From Hymenobacter siberiensis (GTDB lineage Bacteria; Bacteroidota; Bacteroidia; Cytophagales; Hymenobacteraceae): DNA of 64,000 bases. The notes beneath the pieces were generated by a model, which saw nothing but the letters and a program-made list of their open reading frames with translations, made no database searches and was not told the origin of the DNA. Position 1 is the first letter of the stretch. Each line of letters starts with the position of its first letter. The DNA is taken from the NCBI RefSeq assembly GCF_018967865.2, contig NZ_JAHLZY020000001.1, forward strand, positions 744,001 through 808,000, in the 5' to 3' direction. A program made the position numbers and the translations under genes. Of the stretch, positions 25,933 through 35,180 are shown one piece after another.

Positions 25933-26908
25933 AGCCGGTGTATAGTTGAATGAGCGCCGCGCCGGCCTCCAGTTTCTCCCGCGCATCGGCCGCCGAGTGA
26001 ATGCCGCCCGAGCCGATGATGGGCAGCCCGCCGTCGGATTTCTGGTGCAGGTAGCGGATGACTTCGGTGGCCCGCGCCCGTAGCGGCTTGCCGCTCAGGC
26101 CGCCCGCCCCCAGGCTGGCTACGTAGCTGGGCTCGGAGCTCAGGTTGTCGCGGCTGATGGTGGTATTCGTCGCCACCAGACCGCTGAGCTGCGTTTCGCG
26201 GGCTATTTCCAGAATGTCGTCGAGCTGCGAATTCGTGAGGTCGGGCGCTATTTTTAGCAGTAGCGGGCGCGGGCGGGCGCGGGCCAGATTGCGGGCCTGC
26301 ACCTGCTGCAACAGGTCAATGAGTGGTTTTTTCTCCTGCAGCTGGCGCAGGTTGGGCGTGTTGGGCGAGCTCACGTTCACTACGAAGTAGTCCACCACCT
26401 CGGCCAGGGCCTCGAAGCCGGCCACGTAGTCGTCGGCAGCGCGCTCGTTGGGCGTGTCCTTGTTTTTGCCAATATTGCCGCCGATGATGAGCTGCCGGTT
26501 GCGCCGCCGGGCCAGCCGCGCCGCCACCACGGCTGCCCCGTCGTTATTAAAGCCCATGCGGTTCACTAGCGCCTCGTCCTGCGGCAGCCGAAACAGGCGC
26601 GGCGCCGGGTTGCCGGGCTGCGGCCGGGGCGTCACCGTCCCAATCTCCACGAAGCCAAAGCCCATTGTGGCCAGCTCATCGGTCAGGGCTGCGTTCTTAT
26701 CAAAGCCCGCTGCCAGGCCCACCGGATTCGGGAACTTCAGCCCGAAAACCTCCCGCGCCAAGCTCGGGTCCTGAAAATCGTAGAGTGCCCGGAGCAGGGA
26801 CTGGGTGCCCGGCACCCGCGTCGCCCGGCGCAGATTATCGAAAACGAAGTGGTGGGCGCGCTCGGCGTCGAGGTTGAAAAGGAGGGGCTTGACGAGGGCT
26901 TTATACAT
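25874..26908 (-). CDS. pyrD: Quinone-dependent dihydroorotate dehydrogenase
   Basis: 344 residues, the usual class 2 length, with the N-terminal membrane-associating helix (MYKALVKPLLFNLDAERAHH). It oxidises dihydroorotate to orotate with FMN and passes electrons to quinone, the fourth step of pyrimidine synthesis. FMN and substrate motifs are present: GLAAGFDKNA, GTVTPRPQPGNP, VNRMGFNNDG, VNVSSPNTPNLRQL (catalytic Ser of class 2), LKIAPDLT, ATNTT and SGGIHSAADA. It starts 6 bases after the yifB stop, so the two are probably co-transcribed. Confidence 0.96.
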   Translation of the reverse strand: MYKALVKPLLFNLDAERAHHFVFDNLRRATRVPGTQSLLRALYDFQDPSLAREVFGLKFPNPVGLAAGFDKNAALTDELATMGFGFVEIGTVTPRPQPGNPAPRLFRLPQDEALVNRMGFNNDGAAVVAARLARRRNRQLIIGGNIGKNKDTPNERAADDYVAGFEALAEVVDYFVVNVSSPNTPNLRQLQEKKPLIDLLQQVQARNLARARPRPLLLKIAPDLTNSQLDDILEIARETQLSGLVATNTTISRDNLSSEPSYVASLGAGGLSGKPLRARATEVIRYLHQKSDGGLPIIGSGGIHSAADAREKLEAGAALIQLYTGFIYEGPALVSRINRSLVPA

Positions 26909-26914
26909 GATGGT

Positions 26915-28450
26915 TTACCCCGCCCAACCCTCTCTATCGAGGCTGCGGTATTGAATGGCTTCGGCCAGGTGGTTAATCTGAATATCGTCGGTGCCGGCCA
27001 GGTCGGCAATGGTGCGGGCCACTTTCAGAATGCGGTCGTAGGCGCGGGCCGAGAGGCCGAGGCGCTCCATGGCCGTTTTCAGCAGCTGCCGGCCGTCTTC
27101 GCTGATTTGGCAGATATCCTTCACCATCTGGGGTGGCATCATGGCGTTGGAGTGAATGTCGACGTAGTCGGTAAAGCGCGTTTCCTGCACCTGGCGGGCC
27201 TTGTCTACCCGCACCTGGATTTCGGCGCTGGTTTCCGATTTGCGCGATTCCGTCATCTGGTCGAAGGTGACGGGCGTCACTTCGACGTGTAAGTCAATAC
27301 GGTCAAGCAGCGGACCGCTCACTTTGTTTAGATATTTTTGCACCACGCCGGGGCCGCACACGCATTCTTTCTCGGGGTGGTTGTAATAGCCACACGGACA
27401 AGGGTTCATGCTGGCGATGAGCATGAAGTTGGCCGGAAACTCAATGCTGAGCTTGGCCCGCGCAATGGTCACGCGGCGTTCCTCCAGCGGCTGGCGCATC
27501 ACCTCCAGCACCGTGCGCTTGAATTCGGGCAATTCGTCCAAAAAAAGCACGCCGTTGTGCGAGAGCGAGATTTCGCCGGGCTGCGGGTTGCTGCCGCCCC
27601 CCACCAGCGCCACATCCGAAATCGTGTGGTGGGGGCTGCGAAACGGTCGGGTGCTCAGTAAGCCCCCGCCGCCCAGCTTGCCGGCCACCGAGTGGATTTT
27701 GGTGGTTTCCAGCGCCTCCTGCATGCTCAGCGGTGGCAGGATGCTGGGCAGGCGCTTGGCCAGCATGGTTTTGCCCGCGCCGGGTGGGCCAATCATAATC
27801 ACGTTGTGGCCGCCGGCTGCCGCGATTTCCAAGGCCCGCTTGATGTTTTCCTGGCCCTGCACGTCGGCAAAGTCGGCCGTGTATTTATTCACCGCGTGCT
27901 GGAACAGGTCGCGGGTATCCACTTTGGTGGGCACGATTTCAGTACGGCCCTCGAAGAAGTCGATGGCTTCCTGCATGCTGCCCACGGCAATCACATCAAG
28001 GTTGTTGACGATGGCTGCTTCCTCCGCGTTTTCCCTGGGCAGGATAATGCCCTTAAAGCCCTCCTTGCGCGCCTGAATGGCAATGGGCAGAACGCCTTTT
28101 ATCGGCCGCAGCTCGCCATCGAGCGACATTTCGCCCATGATGATGTAGTCGCCCAGCCGCTCGGTGTTCAGCTGTTGCGAGGCGTGCAGAATGCCCAGCG
28201 CAATGGGCAAATCATAGGCCGCGCCCTCCTTGCGGATGTCGGCCGGGGCCATGTTCACCACCACTTTGGTGCGCGGCATGCGGTACCCCCGAAACTTGAG
28301 CGCCGCCTCAATCCGCTGCTGGCTCTCCTTAATGGCGTTATCGGGCAAGCCCACCACAAAGAAATTCGTCCCGGCTCCCACCACCACTTCAATCGTGATG
28401 GTGTAGGCGTTGACGCCCTGCACGGCCGAGCCGAAGGTTTTGGTAAGCAT
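26915..28450 (-). CDS. YifB/ComM-family Mg-chelatase-like AAA+ ATPase
   Basis: 511 residues from MLTKTFGSAVQGVNAYTITI. The N-terminal ChlI-like domain (GLPDNAIKESQQRIEAAL) is followed by Walker A GPPGAGKTM (about residue 215), Walker B VLFLDELPEF and a cysteine cluster CPCGYYNHPEKECVCGPG. The C-terminal Mg-chelatase domain contains LSARAYDRILKVARTIADL. ComM homologues act as hexameric helicases that extend branch migration during natural transformation. The ATPase core is complete. It lies upstream of pyrD on the same strand; the gap to gmhA carries an inverted repeat. Confidence 0.93.
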   Translation of the reverse strand: MLTKTFGSAVQGVNAYTITIEVVVGAGTNFFVVGLPDNAIKESQQRIEAALKFRGYRMPRTKVVVNMAPADIRKEGAAYDLPIALGILHASQQLNTERLGDYIIMGEMSLDGELRPIKGVLPIAIQARKEGFKGIILPRENAEEAAIVNNLDVIAVGSMQEAIDFFEGRTEIVPTKVDTRDLFQHAVNKYTADFADVQGQENIKRALEIAAAGGHNVIMIGPPGAGKTMLAKRLPSILPPLSMQEALETTKIHSVAGKLGGGGLLSTRPFRSPHHTISDVALVGGGSNPQPGEISLSHNGVLFLDELPEFKRTVLEVMRQPLEERRVTIARAKLSIEFPANFMLIASMNPCPCGYYNHPEKECVCGPGVVQKYLNKVSGPLLDRIDLHVEVTPVTFDQMTESRKSETSAEIQVRVDKARQVQETRFTDYVDIHSNAMMPPQMVKDICQISEDGRQLLKTAMERLGLSARAYDRILKVARTIADLAGTDDIQINHLAEAIQYRSLDREGWAG

Positions 28451-28451
28451 G

Positions 28452-28552
28452 GTAGAGTGGTGAGATAGTGAATATTCTAGTGTCCCTACAAACCTACTAC
28501 CGCACAGCTTCAATAACTCGCCAGCTCACCATTTCACTATTTCACCACTTCA
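28452..28552. repeat. Imperfect inverted repeat reaching into the gmhA 3' end
   Basis: GAGTGGTGAGATAGTGAAT near 28455 pairs imperfectly with ATTTCACTATTTCACCACTT near 28530-28549. The right arm covers the gmhA stop codon (28537-28539) and the codons for its last residues (GEVVK), so the repeat has supplied the gene's end. Confidence 0.55.
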
Positions 28553-29142
28553 CCAATCACCAGTTTCTCAATCAGCAAAATCATGATGTGAATGGCTTTG
28601 ATATGGATTTCCTGAATCCTATCGGCGTAGCCACTGTGCGGGGCTCGAATCTCCACGTCGCTCAGCCCCGCCAGCTCGCCGCCATCCTTGCCGGTGAGGG
28701 AAACTACTTTCATCCCCAGTTTTTTAGCGGCTTCGGCGGCGCGGAGGATGTTGGGCGAGTTGCCACTGGTGCTGATGGCCAGCAGCACATCGCCGGGGCG
28801 GCCCAGGGCTTCCACGAAGCGGCTGAATACGAACTCGAAGCCGAAATCATTGGCTACGCAGGTCATGTGCGAAGCTTCGGTGAGGGCGATGGCGGCCAGG
28901 GCGCGGCGGTTCTGGCGGTAGCGGCCACTGAGCTCCTCGGCGAAATGCTGGGCGTCGCAGAGGCTGCCGCCGTTGCCGCAGGTGAGGACTTTGCCGCCGC
29001 TTTGCAGGCTGGCGGCAATGAGCTCGGCGGCGGCGGCAATGCTGGCGACGTGGGCCGGGTCGGTCAGAAAGCGGTCGAGCACGGCGCGGGCTTCGGTCAG
29101 CTCAGCGCGAATCAGGTCGGGGAGGGAAGTCGTATCGGGCAC
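28537..29142 (-). CDS. gmhA: SIS-domain phosphoheptose isomerase
   Basis: 201 residues, the family length. It converts sedoheptulose-7-phosphate to heptose-7-phosphate for LPS or S-layer sugar synthesis. The SIS fold motifs are [20 protein letters not shown] (phosphate loop with conserved Ser and the Asp/His region), [11 protein letters not shown] and [14 protein letters not shown] (second Ser/Thr loop). No other heptose genes are nearby. The final residues lie within an inverted repeat, which explains an unusual C-terminus. It could also act on another sugar phosphate. Confidence 0.9.
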   Translation of the reverse strand: MPDTTSLPDLIRAELTEARAVLDRFLTDPAHVASIAAAAELIAASLQSGGKVLTCGNGGSLCDAQHFAEELSGRYRQNRRALAAIALTEASHMTCVANDFGFEFVFSRFVEALGRPGDVLLAISTSGNSPNILRAAEAAKKLGMKVVSLTGKDGGELAGLSDVEIRAPHSGYADRIQEIHIKAIHIMILLIEKLVIGEVVK

Positions 29143-29166
29143 GGAAAACGGAATCAGGAGGCAGAG

Positions 29167-29640
29167 CTAGGCCAGGGGTGGCCGGTCGGCCGGTGGGGTG
29201 TTCGACAGGCTGGGGTCGTTTTGGGGGAACGTGGGCTGGGGCAACGGGTCAACCGGGCGGTTTTCCAGGGGGCGCGTAGCGGGGATAGCCGGTTCGGCAA
29301 TGCGGCCGTCGATGGTGCGGCTGCCCGGTACCGCGGGCGTGGTACCCCGCTGCTGGTGGTCGTAGAGCTTGGCTTTTAACTCGTTGATTTTGCCTTCGTT
29401 CTGGTTCACGGTGCGGCGCAGCAGGGTGCTGTCCAGGTTTTCGGTAATGAGCTGCAGGGCCATTACCACGGCTCCAATCACAAACATGACGTAGAAAAAC
29501 TGCCGTTCCTGCTCCAGTACCGACAGGCCTGAACCCATGCCCATTACCGACGAGCGCACGGCCGGGGCCAGAATGAACAGCAGCGCCAGCAGCAGGTAAA
29601 CCATTACGGCGACGGTGACAATGCGTTTGAGAGCGAGCAT
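29167..29640 (-). CDS. Hypothetical membrane protein
   Basis: 157 residues with two hydrophobic segments (about 5-27 and 47-65). A helical, probably coiled-coil stretch follows (STLLRRTVNQNEGKINELKA), then a Pro-rich disordered tail ending NTPPADRPPLA. It is not recognised beyond being of a type conserved in Hymenobacter-like genomes. It sits between the ABC exporter and gmhA on the same strand with a 24-base gap to gmhA, so a shared envelope-related transcript is possible. Confidence 0.6.
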   Translation of the reverse strand: MLALKRIVTVAVMVYLLLALLFILAPAVRSSVMGMGSGLSVLEQERQFFYVMFVIGAVVMALQLITENLDSTLLRRTVNQNEGKINELKAKLYDHQQRGTTPAVPGSRTIDGRIAEPAIPATRPLENRPVDPLPQPTFPQNDPSLSNTPPADRPPLA

Positions 29641-29700
29641 AAGAGGGAAAAGTTGATTTGAGACGAAAGATAGGGATTATAGTGAGTGGTGAATGATTCG

Positions 29701-29747
29701 TGGTTAATGGTCGGGGCTGCTCAATGCTTTATTAACCGTTAACCACT
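29701..29747. repeat. Short inverted repeat GTGGTTAAT..GTTAACCAC
   Basis: GTGGTTAATGGT pairs with ACCGTTAACCAC (one mismatch) around 23 bases, 12 bases after the ABC transporter stop codon. A possible terminator or repeat remnant. Confidence 0.45.
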
Positions 29748-29759
29748 AAGTATGCGCGG

Positions 29760-31604
29760 CTACACCAGCGCGGCGTTGGTTTGCATCGAGCTCAGGCGCT
29801 GGTACACGCCGCCCTCGCGCCGCAGCAGCTCATCATGCGTGCCGCGCTCCACAATGCGGCCGTGCTGGAGCACCACAATCTCGTCGGCGTGCTGCACGGT
29901 GCTCAGGCGGTGGGCGATGACGAGCGAGGTACGGTTCTGCATCAGGCGCTGCAAGGCCTCCTGTACCAGCTTTTCGCTCTCGGTATCGAGGGCCGAAGTG
30001 GCTTCGTCGAGAATGAGAATGGGCGGGTTGCGCAGGATGGCGCGGGCAATGCTCAGGCGCTGGCGCTGCCCGCCCGAAAGGCGCGAGCCCCGGTCGCCAA
30101 TCACCGTCTGGTAGCCCTCGGGGCTGGCGATAATGAACTCGTGGGCGTTGGCAATGCGGGCGGCTTCCATCACTTCGGCCTCGGTGGCCTGGGTATTGAA
30201 GCGGATGTTGTTGAAAATCGTGTCGTTGAACAGAATGCTTTCCTGGGTCACGATGCCCATCTGGTCGCGCACCGAGTGCAGCGAGCAGGCACGCAGGTCG
30301 TGGCCATCGATGAAAATCTGGCCGGCGCTGGGGTCGTAGAAGCGGGGCAGGAGGTCGGCCAGGGTGCTTTTACCGCCACCGCTGCCGCCCACCAGTGCCA
30401 CCGTCTGGCCTTTTTTGATGGTTAGGTTGATGTCGTAGAGCACGGGCGTTTCATCGTAGCTGAAGCTCAGGTTGTGAAACTCGATTTCGCGCTCAAAGGG
30501 GGGCAGCACCGTGGCATCGGGCCGGTCGCGGATGGCGGGCTCGGTGTCGATGATGCTCAGCACCCGCTCGCCGGCCACCAGTCCGCGCTGGATATTGCCG
30601 AAGGAGCTGGACAAAGCTTTGGCCGGAGTCAATACCTGCGAAAACAGCACGATGTAGGTAATAAACGAGGCCCCTTCCAACGTCGATTGACCGCTCAGAA
30701 TGAGCGAGCCGCCGAAATACAGCAGCCCGGCCACCACCGAAACCCCGGCAAATTCCGAAAATGGCGAGGCCAAATCCCGCGTGTTGTCGATGCGCTGGGC
30801 GGTGCGGGCGTACTGGTCGTTCTGCTCCTCAAACTTACCCTTGATGTAGTCCTGCGCATTAAACGCCTTGATGACGCGGATGCCGCCCAGCGTTTCCTCA
30901 ATCACCGACAGCATGGAGCCCAGCGTGCCCTGGCTGAGCTTGGCCTGCCGCCGCAGCCGCTTGGCCAGCGTGGCAATAATGCCGCCCGACAGCGGCAGCA
31001 GCACCAGCGTGAACAGCGTGAGCGGCACCGACATATAAAACAACACCGCGAAATAGCCCACAATGGTGAGCGGCTCCCGCACCACGGCCTGCAGAGTGTT
31101 CACCACCGAAGCTTCTACTTCCTGCACGTCGTTGGTGAAGCGCGACATGAGGTCACCCTTGCGCTCATTAGCAAAATAGCCCAGCTGCAGGCCAATGATG
31201 CGGTGGTACAGGTCGCGCCGCATGTTGCGGATAACGCGGGCCCGCACCCGCGCCACCAGCCGCAGGCTCAGGTACCGGAATACGTTGCTGAAGAACACCG
31301 AAGCCACCAGCACAATGCACGCAAAGAGCAGCGCACCCAGCTTGCCATGGTCGGCAATCATCTGGGAGAAATAGTAGTTGAACGCACTGGTTACATAATC
31401 CAGCGACACCGCGAAGTGAGGTAGAACAGTGGGGGCCTTTGCCTGCATTTGCCCGGTTTTATCGAACAATACATTCAGCAGGGGAATGATGAGCGCAAAG
31501 TTGCCAATGCTGAAAAAGATGCCAAGCACGGTGTACAGCAGGTACAGCGGCACGAAATCGGCATAGGGCCGGGCGTAGCTGAGGATTCTTAGATAGGTTT
31601 TCAT
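29760..31604 (-). CDS. MsbA-like ABC exporter (fused permease and ATPase)
   Basis: 614 residues from MKTYLRILSYARPYADF; a TTG two codons upstream is less likely. Six transmembrane segments in residues 1-320 (exporter type I fold) precede a nucleotide-binding domain: Walker A LVGGSGGGKSTLAD, Q-loop, signature LSGGQRQRLSIARA, Walker B PILILDEATSALD and the H-loop IAHRL. Such exporters flip lipid A precursors or export lipids and drugs; MsbA-like is a best guess by overall pattern. It is downstream of a 116-residue gene with a 21-base gap, probably one operon. Confidence 0.92.
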   Translation of the reverse strand: MKTYLRILSYARPYADFVPLYLLYTVLGIFFSIGNFALIIPLLNVLFDKTGQMQAKAPTVLPHFAVSLDYVTSAFNYYFSQMIADHGKLGALLFACIVLVASVFFSNVFRYLSLRLVARVRARVIRNMRRDLYHRIIGLQLGYFANERKGDLMSRFTNDVQEVEASVVNTLQAVVREPLTIVGYFAVLFYMSVPLTLFTLVLLPLSGGIIATLAKRLRRQAKLSQGTLGSMLSVIEETLGGIRVIKAFNAQDYIKGKFEEQNDQYARTAQRIDNTRDLASPFSEFAGVSVVAGLLYFGGSLILSGQSTLEGASFITYIVLFSQVLTPAKALSSSFGNIQRGLVAGERVLSIIDTEPAIRDRPDATVLPPFEREIEFHNLSFSYDETPVLYDINLTIKKGQTVALVGGSGGGKSTLADLLPRFYDPSAGQIFIDGHDLRACSLHSVRDQMGIVTQESILFNDTIFNNIRFNTQATEAEVMEAARIANAHEFIIASPEGYQTVIGDRGSRLSGGQRQRLSIARAILRNPPILILDEATSALDTESEKLVQEALQRLMQNRTSLVIAHRLSTVQHADEIVVLQHGRIVERGTHDELLRREGGVYQRLSSMQTNAALV

Positions 31605-31625
31605 AAGCAAGGGTGGCGAGCGGAT

Positions 31626-31976
31626 TTAAGAACGCCGGAACTCGGCAATTACTTCAATCAGCCCATCAATATGCTGGTTGAATTCGGCCAGCTGTTCGGC
31701 GGGCACCCAAAGCTCATTGTGCATTGGGTCGCCCACATTTTGCACGGCAAATTGCGCGAGATATTCATTGTCAACCGCAAACCGCACCACGTAGCCCACA
31801 CCATAATATGGCACGTTCCAATCACGACTTATCTGCACCGCGTACTCCTCGTTCAGCACCGGGTAAAAAATGGGCTGTTCGGGCAGGCGCGGCGGGAAGC
31901 TGCGCCAGTTGCTGGCGGCAATCAAATCCAGCTCCTGTTGGTTAACGGGGCGGTATAGAAGGGTGGTGGCGGGCAT
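31626..31976 (-). CDS. Conserved small protein, possibly the group annotated ADP-ribosylation/crystallin J1
   Basis: 116 residues, soluble. The sequence begins MPATTLLYRPVNQQELDLIA and contains WRSFPPRLPEQPIFYPVLNE and a Trp/Val-rich central strand set. I recall this pattern from small Bacteroidota proteins carrying the label ADP-ribosylation/crystallin J1, but no ADP-ribosyl hydrolase motif is visible here, so the label says little. It is upstream of the ABC exporter with 21 bases between, and follows a family B inverted repeat placed 4 bases before its start codon. Confidence 0.6.
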   Translation of the reverse strand: MPATTLLYRPVNQQELDLIAASNWRSFPPRLPEQPIFYPVLNEEYAVQISRDWNVPYYGVGYVVRFAVDNEYLAQFAVQNVGDPMHNELWVPAEQLAEFNQHIDGLIEVIAEFRRS

Positions 31977-31980
31977 GCAA

Positions 31981-32077
31981 TGTGCGGTAAGCTTTAGCTT
32001 GCCGTGTAGAATATGGGGTTCTCCATTAAGGAGTTATCGGGAATAATACAAAACGGCAAGCTAAAGCTTACCGCACA
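31981..32077. repeat. Family B inverted repeat, copy 1
   Basis: Arms 31981-32005 and 32053-32077 are perfectly complementary over 25 bases (TGTGCGGTAAGCTTTAGCTT.. with its complement) around a 47-base centre. The arms are identical to copy 2 at 37132-37206. It fills the whole gap between the start of one minus-strand gene and the stop of the next. Confidence 0.92.
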
Positions 32078-32079
32078 TC

Positions 32080-34035
32080 TTAAAACTCGTGCAGGCGCTG
32101 GGCGATGTTCCAGCGCACGGCCAGCGAGGCGTACACCTCGTTGCCATTGAGCGCCGGGGTGAGGGAGTAGGTCTGGTGCCGGGCAATGAGCTTGGCATCC
32201 AGAAACAGGTTCAGGCGCGGCTGGTAGGTGGCTGTGAAATCGGTGTGGAGCAGGCGGCTCTTGTTGCCCTGGCCGGTGCGGTTGCCGTAGTCCATCGGGT
32301 GGAAGCCGTATGGGAGGAGCGGATTGCCGCCGTAGTTGGCAATGGTGCCCGTGGTGATGGGACTGCCGGGAACAGCAGTGCTGAGCGGGCCAGTCGTGAT
32401 GACATTGCCACCGGCGCTGTAGCCGTAATCCAGGCCTTGCTCGGTGTAAATGGCCTTAGCTACTAGGTTTAGGCGGGGCAGGGGCTGGTAGCTGAGCACG
32501 CCCAGCACCTCGGTCAGGTTGGCACCCATGGGGTGGGCGAGGGGCTGGTCGTAGTTCGTGTAGGCAGTGTAATAGCTTTCGTGCTGATAGGTGTAGGGCC
32601 GAATGTAGTTCAGCTCCATTTGCAAGTCGAGGTTGCGAATACCCGCTACGTCGATATACTTGGCGCCCAACTGCAAGGCCTGCTTGTTTGACCACCAGCC
32701 GTTGCCGGAGCGGATTTCGCTAATCTTAAATTCGTCCAGCACTACCTGCCCATAAAGCTGGGCCGTGTGCAGAATATTCCACTTAAAATCGAGGCCCAGC
32801 AGCGCATTATCGGCCGAGCCTACCTGCTGCTCGATGGCCCGGTAGAAGATAATCGGGTTCAGGTACTGCAGCTCGAAGCCCGTGCGCCGGCTGCCCGGGA
32901 TATAGCGCCCCAGACTGTCTAGCTGGGCATTACGACCACCCAGTACGGTGCTCTCAAACACGCCGATATTGAAGTTGGGCGTTACGTCGAAGCTCAGGTG
33001 GTGGAACGCCAGGTATTTCTTAGAGTACACCTGGTCAGCATTTTCCTTATGCGCCGTCAGTTCAGCAAATATGTTTTGGTAGTTGAATTTCCAGACCCGC
33101 GTATTCACTTTCAGGAAGAAATACGGCGAGCTGTAATCCGACAGAATCAGCGAGCGATAGCCGTTGCCGATGAAGTTGCGGTCGTGCGCCAGCTGAATGT
33201 TGATGTGCTTGCTGGCCGCGTACGTGATGCCGCCGCGAGCCGTGAAGAAGTCGTATTGGCTGCCACCCTGGGTTTTGAAATATTTCCAGTAGCCCTCGTG
33301 CGGCACAATCTGGTCGCGCTGGATTCGGTTTTGCACGTACTGCGGCACAGCTTGCTGGTTGTCTGCCAGAAAGGTGTAGAAACCCAGCCGCTGGTCAATG
33401 GTGCCCTCCAACTGTACGCCCCGCGTGTTCACGTAGCGCAAGCCGTCGGAGTTTTGGCTGTCCTTGCCGGCCGAAAGCAAGAGTACCGGATTCACGCGCA
33501 GCGTAAAATCGGGGGTTACAACGTTGTACAGGTCCGTTTGGTCGCGGTAGAAATACGTGAGTATTGGTTTGGCGCTTTGGTTAATGGACGCCCCCCGGGC
33601 GCTGTTGGCCCAGTTATCTTTCAACAGGTATTGGGCGTTGAAGCGGTCGGAACGCGACAGGCTGCCCACGGCGGTCGCGGTACTATCCGGCGAAAGCATC
33701 CGTTCGCCCAAGTGGGCCACTGCAACGCGGGTATAAGGCCGCACACTGGTATGCGGGTCGCTCAGCGAATCGGCCCCGAATTTAATGGCGTAGCGGTCAA
33801 TCAGCCGGTAAATGTCGGCATCGAGCGGCACGTAGTTGGCTCCCTGAGTGGTTTTGCTGGGCTTCGGTTCCATCACCGGCTTATCCGGCAACGGCTGGTC
33901 GAAAATTACCCAGGGCGATTTTTCGGTAGCAGTGGCAAGGGCCGAGGTGCCAGACGGGGCAGTTGCCGGCGTTTGGGCCGCTGCCGCGCTGGCCAGCAGC
34001 GCCGTAACAGCCGTTAGTAGCAGAGATTTATACAT
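32080..34035 (-). CDS. RemB-like outer-membrane protein
   Basis: 651 residues with a signal peptide (MYKSLLLTAVTALLASAAAA). After a Pro/Ser/Thr-rich segment come barrel-type strands with the block HDRNFIGNGYRSLILSDYSS, which I associate with RemB and Wzi-like capsule assembly barrels, then LAFHHLSFDVTPNFNIGVFE and a C-terminal strand ending in Phe (AQRLHEF). RemB contributes to gliding motility in Flavobacterium; here the role is inferred only from similarity of pattern. It has its own 3' boundary at the family B hairpin and lies upstream of no obvious motility partner. Confidence 0.6.
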   Translation of the reverse strand: MYKSLLLTAVTALLASAAAAQTPATAPSGTSALATATEKSPWVIFDQPLPDKPVMEPKPSKTTQGANYVPLDADIYRLIDRYAIKFGADSLSDPHTSVRPYTRVAVAHLGERMLSPDSTATAVGSLSRSDRFNAQYLLKDNWANSARGASINQSAKPILTYFYRDQTDLYNVVTPDFTLRVNPVLLLSAGKDSQNSDGLRYVNTRGVQLEGTIDQRLGFYTFLADNQQAVPQYVQNRIQRDQIVPHEGYWKYFKTQGGSQYDFFTARGGITYAASKHINIQLAHDRNFIGNGYRSLILSDYSSPYFFLKVNTRVWKFNYQNIFAELTAHKENADQVYSKKYLAFHHLSFDVTPNFNIGVFESTVLGGRNAQLDSLGRYIPGSRRTGFELQYLNPIIFYRAIEQQVGSADNALLGLDFKWNILHTAQLYGQVVLDEFKISEIRSGNGWWSNKQALQLGAKYIDVAGIRNLDLQMELNYIRPYTYQHESYYTAYTNYDQPLAHPMGANLTEVLGVLSYQPLPRLNLVAKAIYTEQGLDYGYSAGGNVITTGPLSTAVPGSPITTGTIANYGGNPLLPYGFHPMDYGNRTGQGNKSRLLHTDFTATYQPRLNLFLDAKLIARHQTYSLTPALNGNEVYASLAVRWNIAQRLHEF

Positions 34036-34303
34036 AGAAACAGATAATCCGAATAAAACCGACGCCCTGCTTCCCTGTTAAAAGCCCGGCATCATCATTT
34101 TTTAACAAACCTACGCAGCAAGCCGTTGGCGGGTGTAAGAGGGCTGTCGCTGTCCCGCATCGGCTCCAACCTAAATCTGCCGCAGAACCACGCAGGCGCG
34201 GACGAATTCCGGCCCGCATTCTTGCCTACTGCCCGTTTTTGTGCCAACTTCGGGGTGCCGGCCGGGCTGTTTGCTTGGCATCCTTCACCAAAATCCTGTT
34301 TGT

Positions 34304-35014
34304 ATGGCCACGCCGCTCTCTTCCTCCGCCGCTTCGGCCCCCGCCGCCGCCGATGCCCCCGAGGCCATGGCCAACATCCACGTCGTGTGTGCCGAGCCCA
34401 GCATTGCCAATCATTTCCTGGCCGAGCTGCGCGATAAAGATGTGCAGAAGGACAGCCTCCGCTTCCGCCGCAACCTCCAGCGCCTGGGCGAAATTATCGC
34501 CTATCGCATTAGCGCCCACCTCAGCTACACCGATAAAACTATTCAGACGCCGCTGGCCGAAACCACCGGCAAGCTGCTCCACGACTTTCCCATTCTGGCC
34601 ACCGTGCTGCGCGCCGGGTTACCCTTTCATCAAGGTTTCCTGAACTATTTCGATCAGTCGCCCAGTGCTTTCGTGGCTGCCTACCGCATCGAAGGCACCG
34701 CCCAGGTGCAGGTGCAGGTCGACTACCTGTCGGCCCCCAGCCTCGATGAGCGCGTGCTCATCCTCGCCGACCCCATGCTGGCCACCGGCAAAAGCCTGGT
34801 GCAAACCTACCGCGCCATGCTGCGCTTCGGCATGCCGCGTCAGGTGCACATCGCCGCCGTCATCGCATCGCCCGAAGGCCTGGCCTACGTGGCCCGCGAA
34901 ATCCCCGAAGCCACCCTCTGGGTAGCGGCCATCGATGAAAAGCTGAACGAGCAAGCCTACATCATTCCCGGCCTGGGCGACGCCGGCGACCTCTCCTACG
35001 GCAGCAAGCTGTGA
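34304..35014 (+). CDS. upp: Uracil phosphoribosyltransferase
   Basis: 236 residues from ATG 34304. The enzyme salvages uracil by joining it to PRPP to make UMP. The PRPP-binding motif VLILADPMLATGKSL (about residue 160) and the family blocks SIANHFLAELRDKDVQKDS, RFRRNLQRLGEIIAYRIS and YIIPGLGDAGDLSYG (uracil-binding end) are intact. The first 21 residues are Ala/Ser-rich and not shared by the family. An in-frame ATG at 34367 gives 215 residues, the normal size, and may be the true start. A family A repeat starts right after the stop codon. Confidence 0.94.
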   Translation: MATPLSSSAASAPAAADAPEAMANIHVVCAEPSIANHFLAELRDKDVQKDSLRFRRNLQRLGEIIAYRISAHLSYTDKTIQTPLAETTGKLLHDFPILATVLRAGLPFHQGFLNYFDQSPSAFVAAYRIEGTAQVQVQVDYLSAPSLDERVLILADPMLATGKSLVQTYRAMLRFGMPRQVHIAAVIASPEGLAYVAREIPEATLWVAAIDEKLNEQAYIIPGLGDAGDLSYGSKL

Positions 35015-35015
35015 T

Positions 35016-35081
35016 GTAGTGCGAAGCGGTGCTTCGCAGTCCACGGCATGCCAACCCCCCAAAGCACCGCCTTCGCACCAC
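35016..35081. repeat. Family A inverted repeat, degraded copy 2
   Basis: The left arm GTAGTGCGAAGCGGTGCTTCGC (35016-35037) is identical to the first 22 bases of the copy at 17100. The right arm AAAGCACCGCCTTCGCACCAC (35061-35081) carries an extra base and substitutions. It starts one base after the upp stop codon. Confidence 0.8.
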
Positions 35082-35111
35082 CCCCATGGAACCCTGCCCC
35101 GCCAAACGGGG

Positions 35112-35119
35112 TATCTTTG
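35112..35119 (+). promoter_or_regulatory. Candidate -7 element TATCTTTG
   Basis: TATCTTTG fits the Bacteroidota TAnnTTTG consensus and lies 62 bases before the likely GTG start of the membrane protein at 35181. No clear TTG element was seen at the proper distance. Confidence 0.35.
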
Positions 35120-35180
35120 CCACGCGCCCACCCCGCGTTGCCGTTTCCCTCTCACCCGTTGCCTGCCCTTTCGTTTCGTC

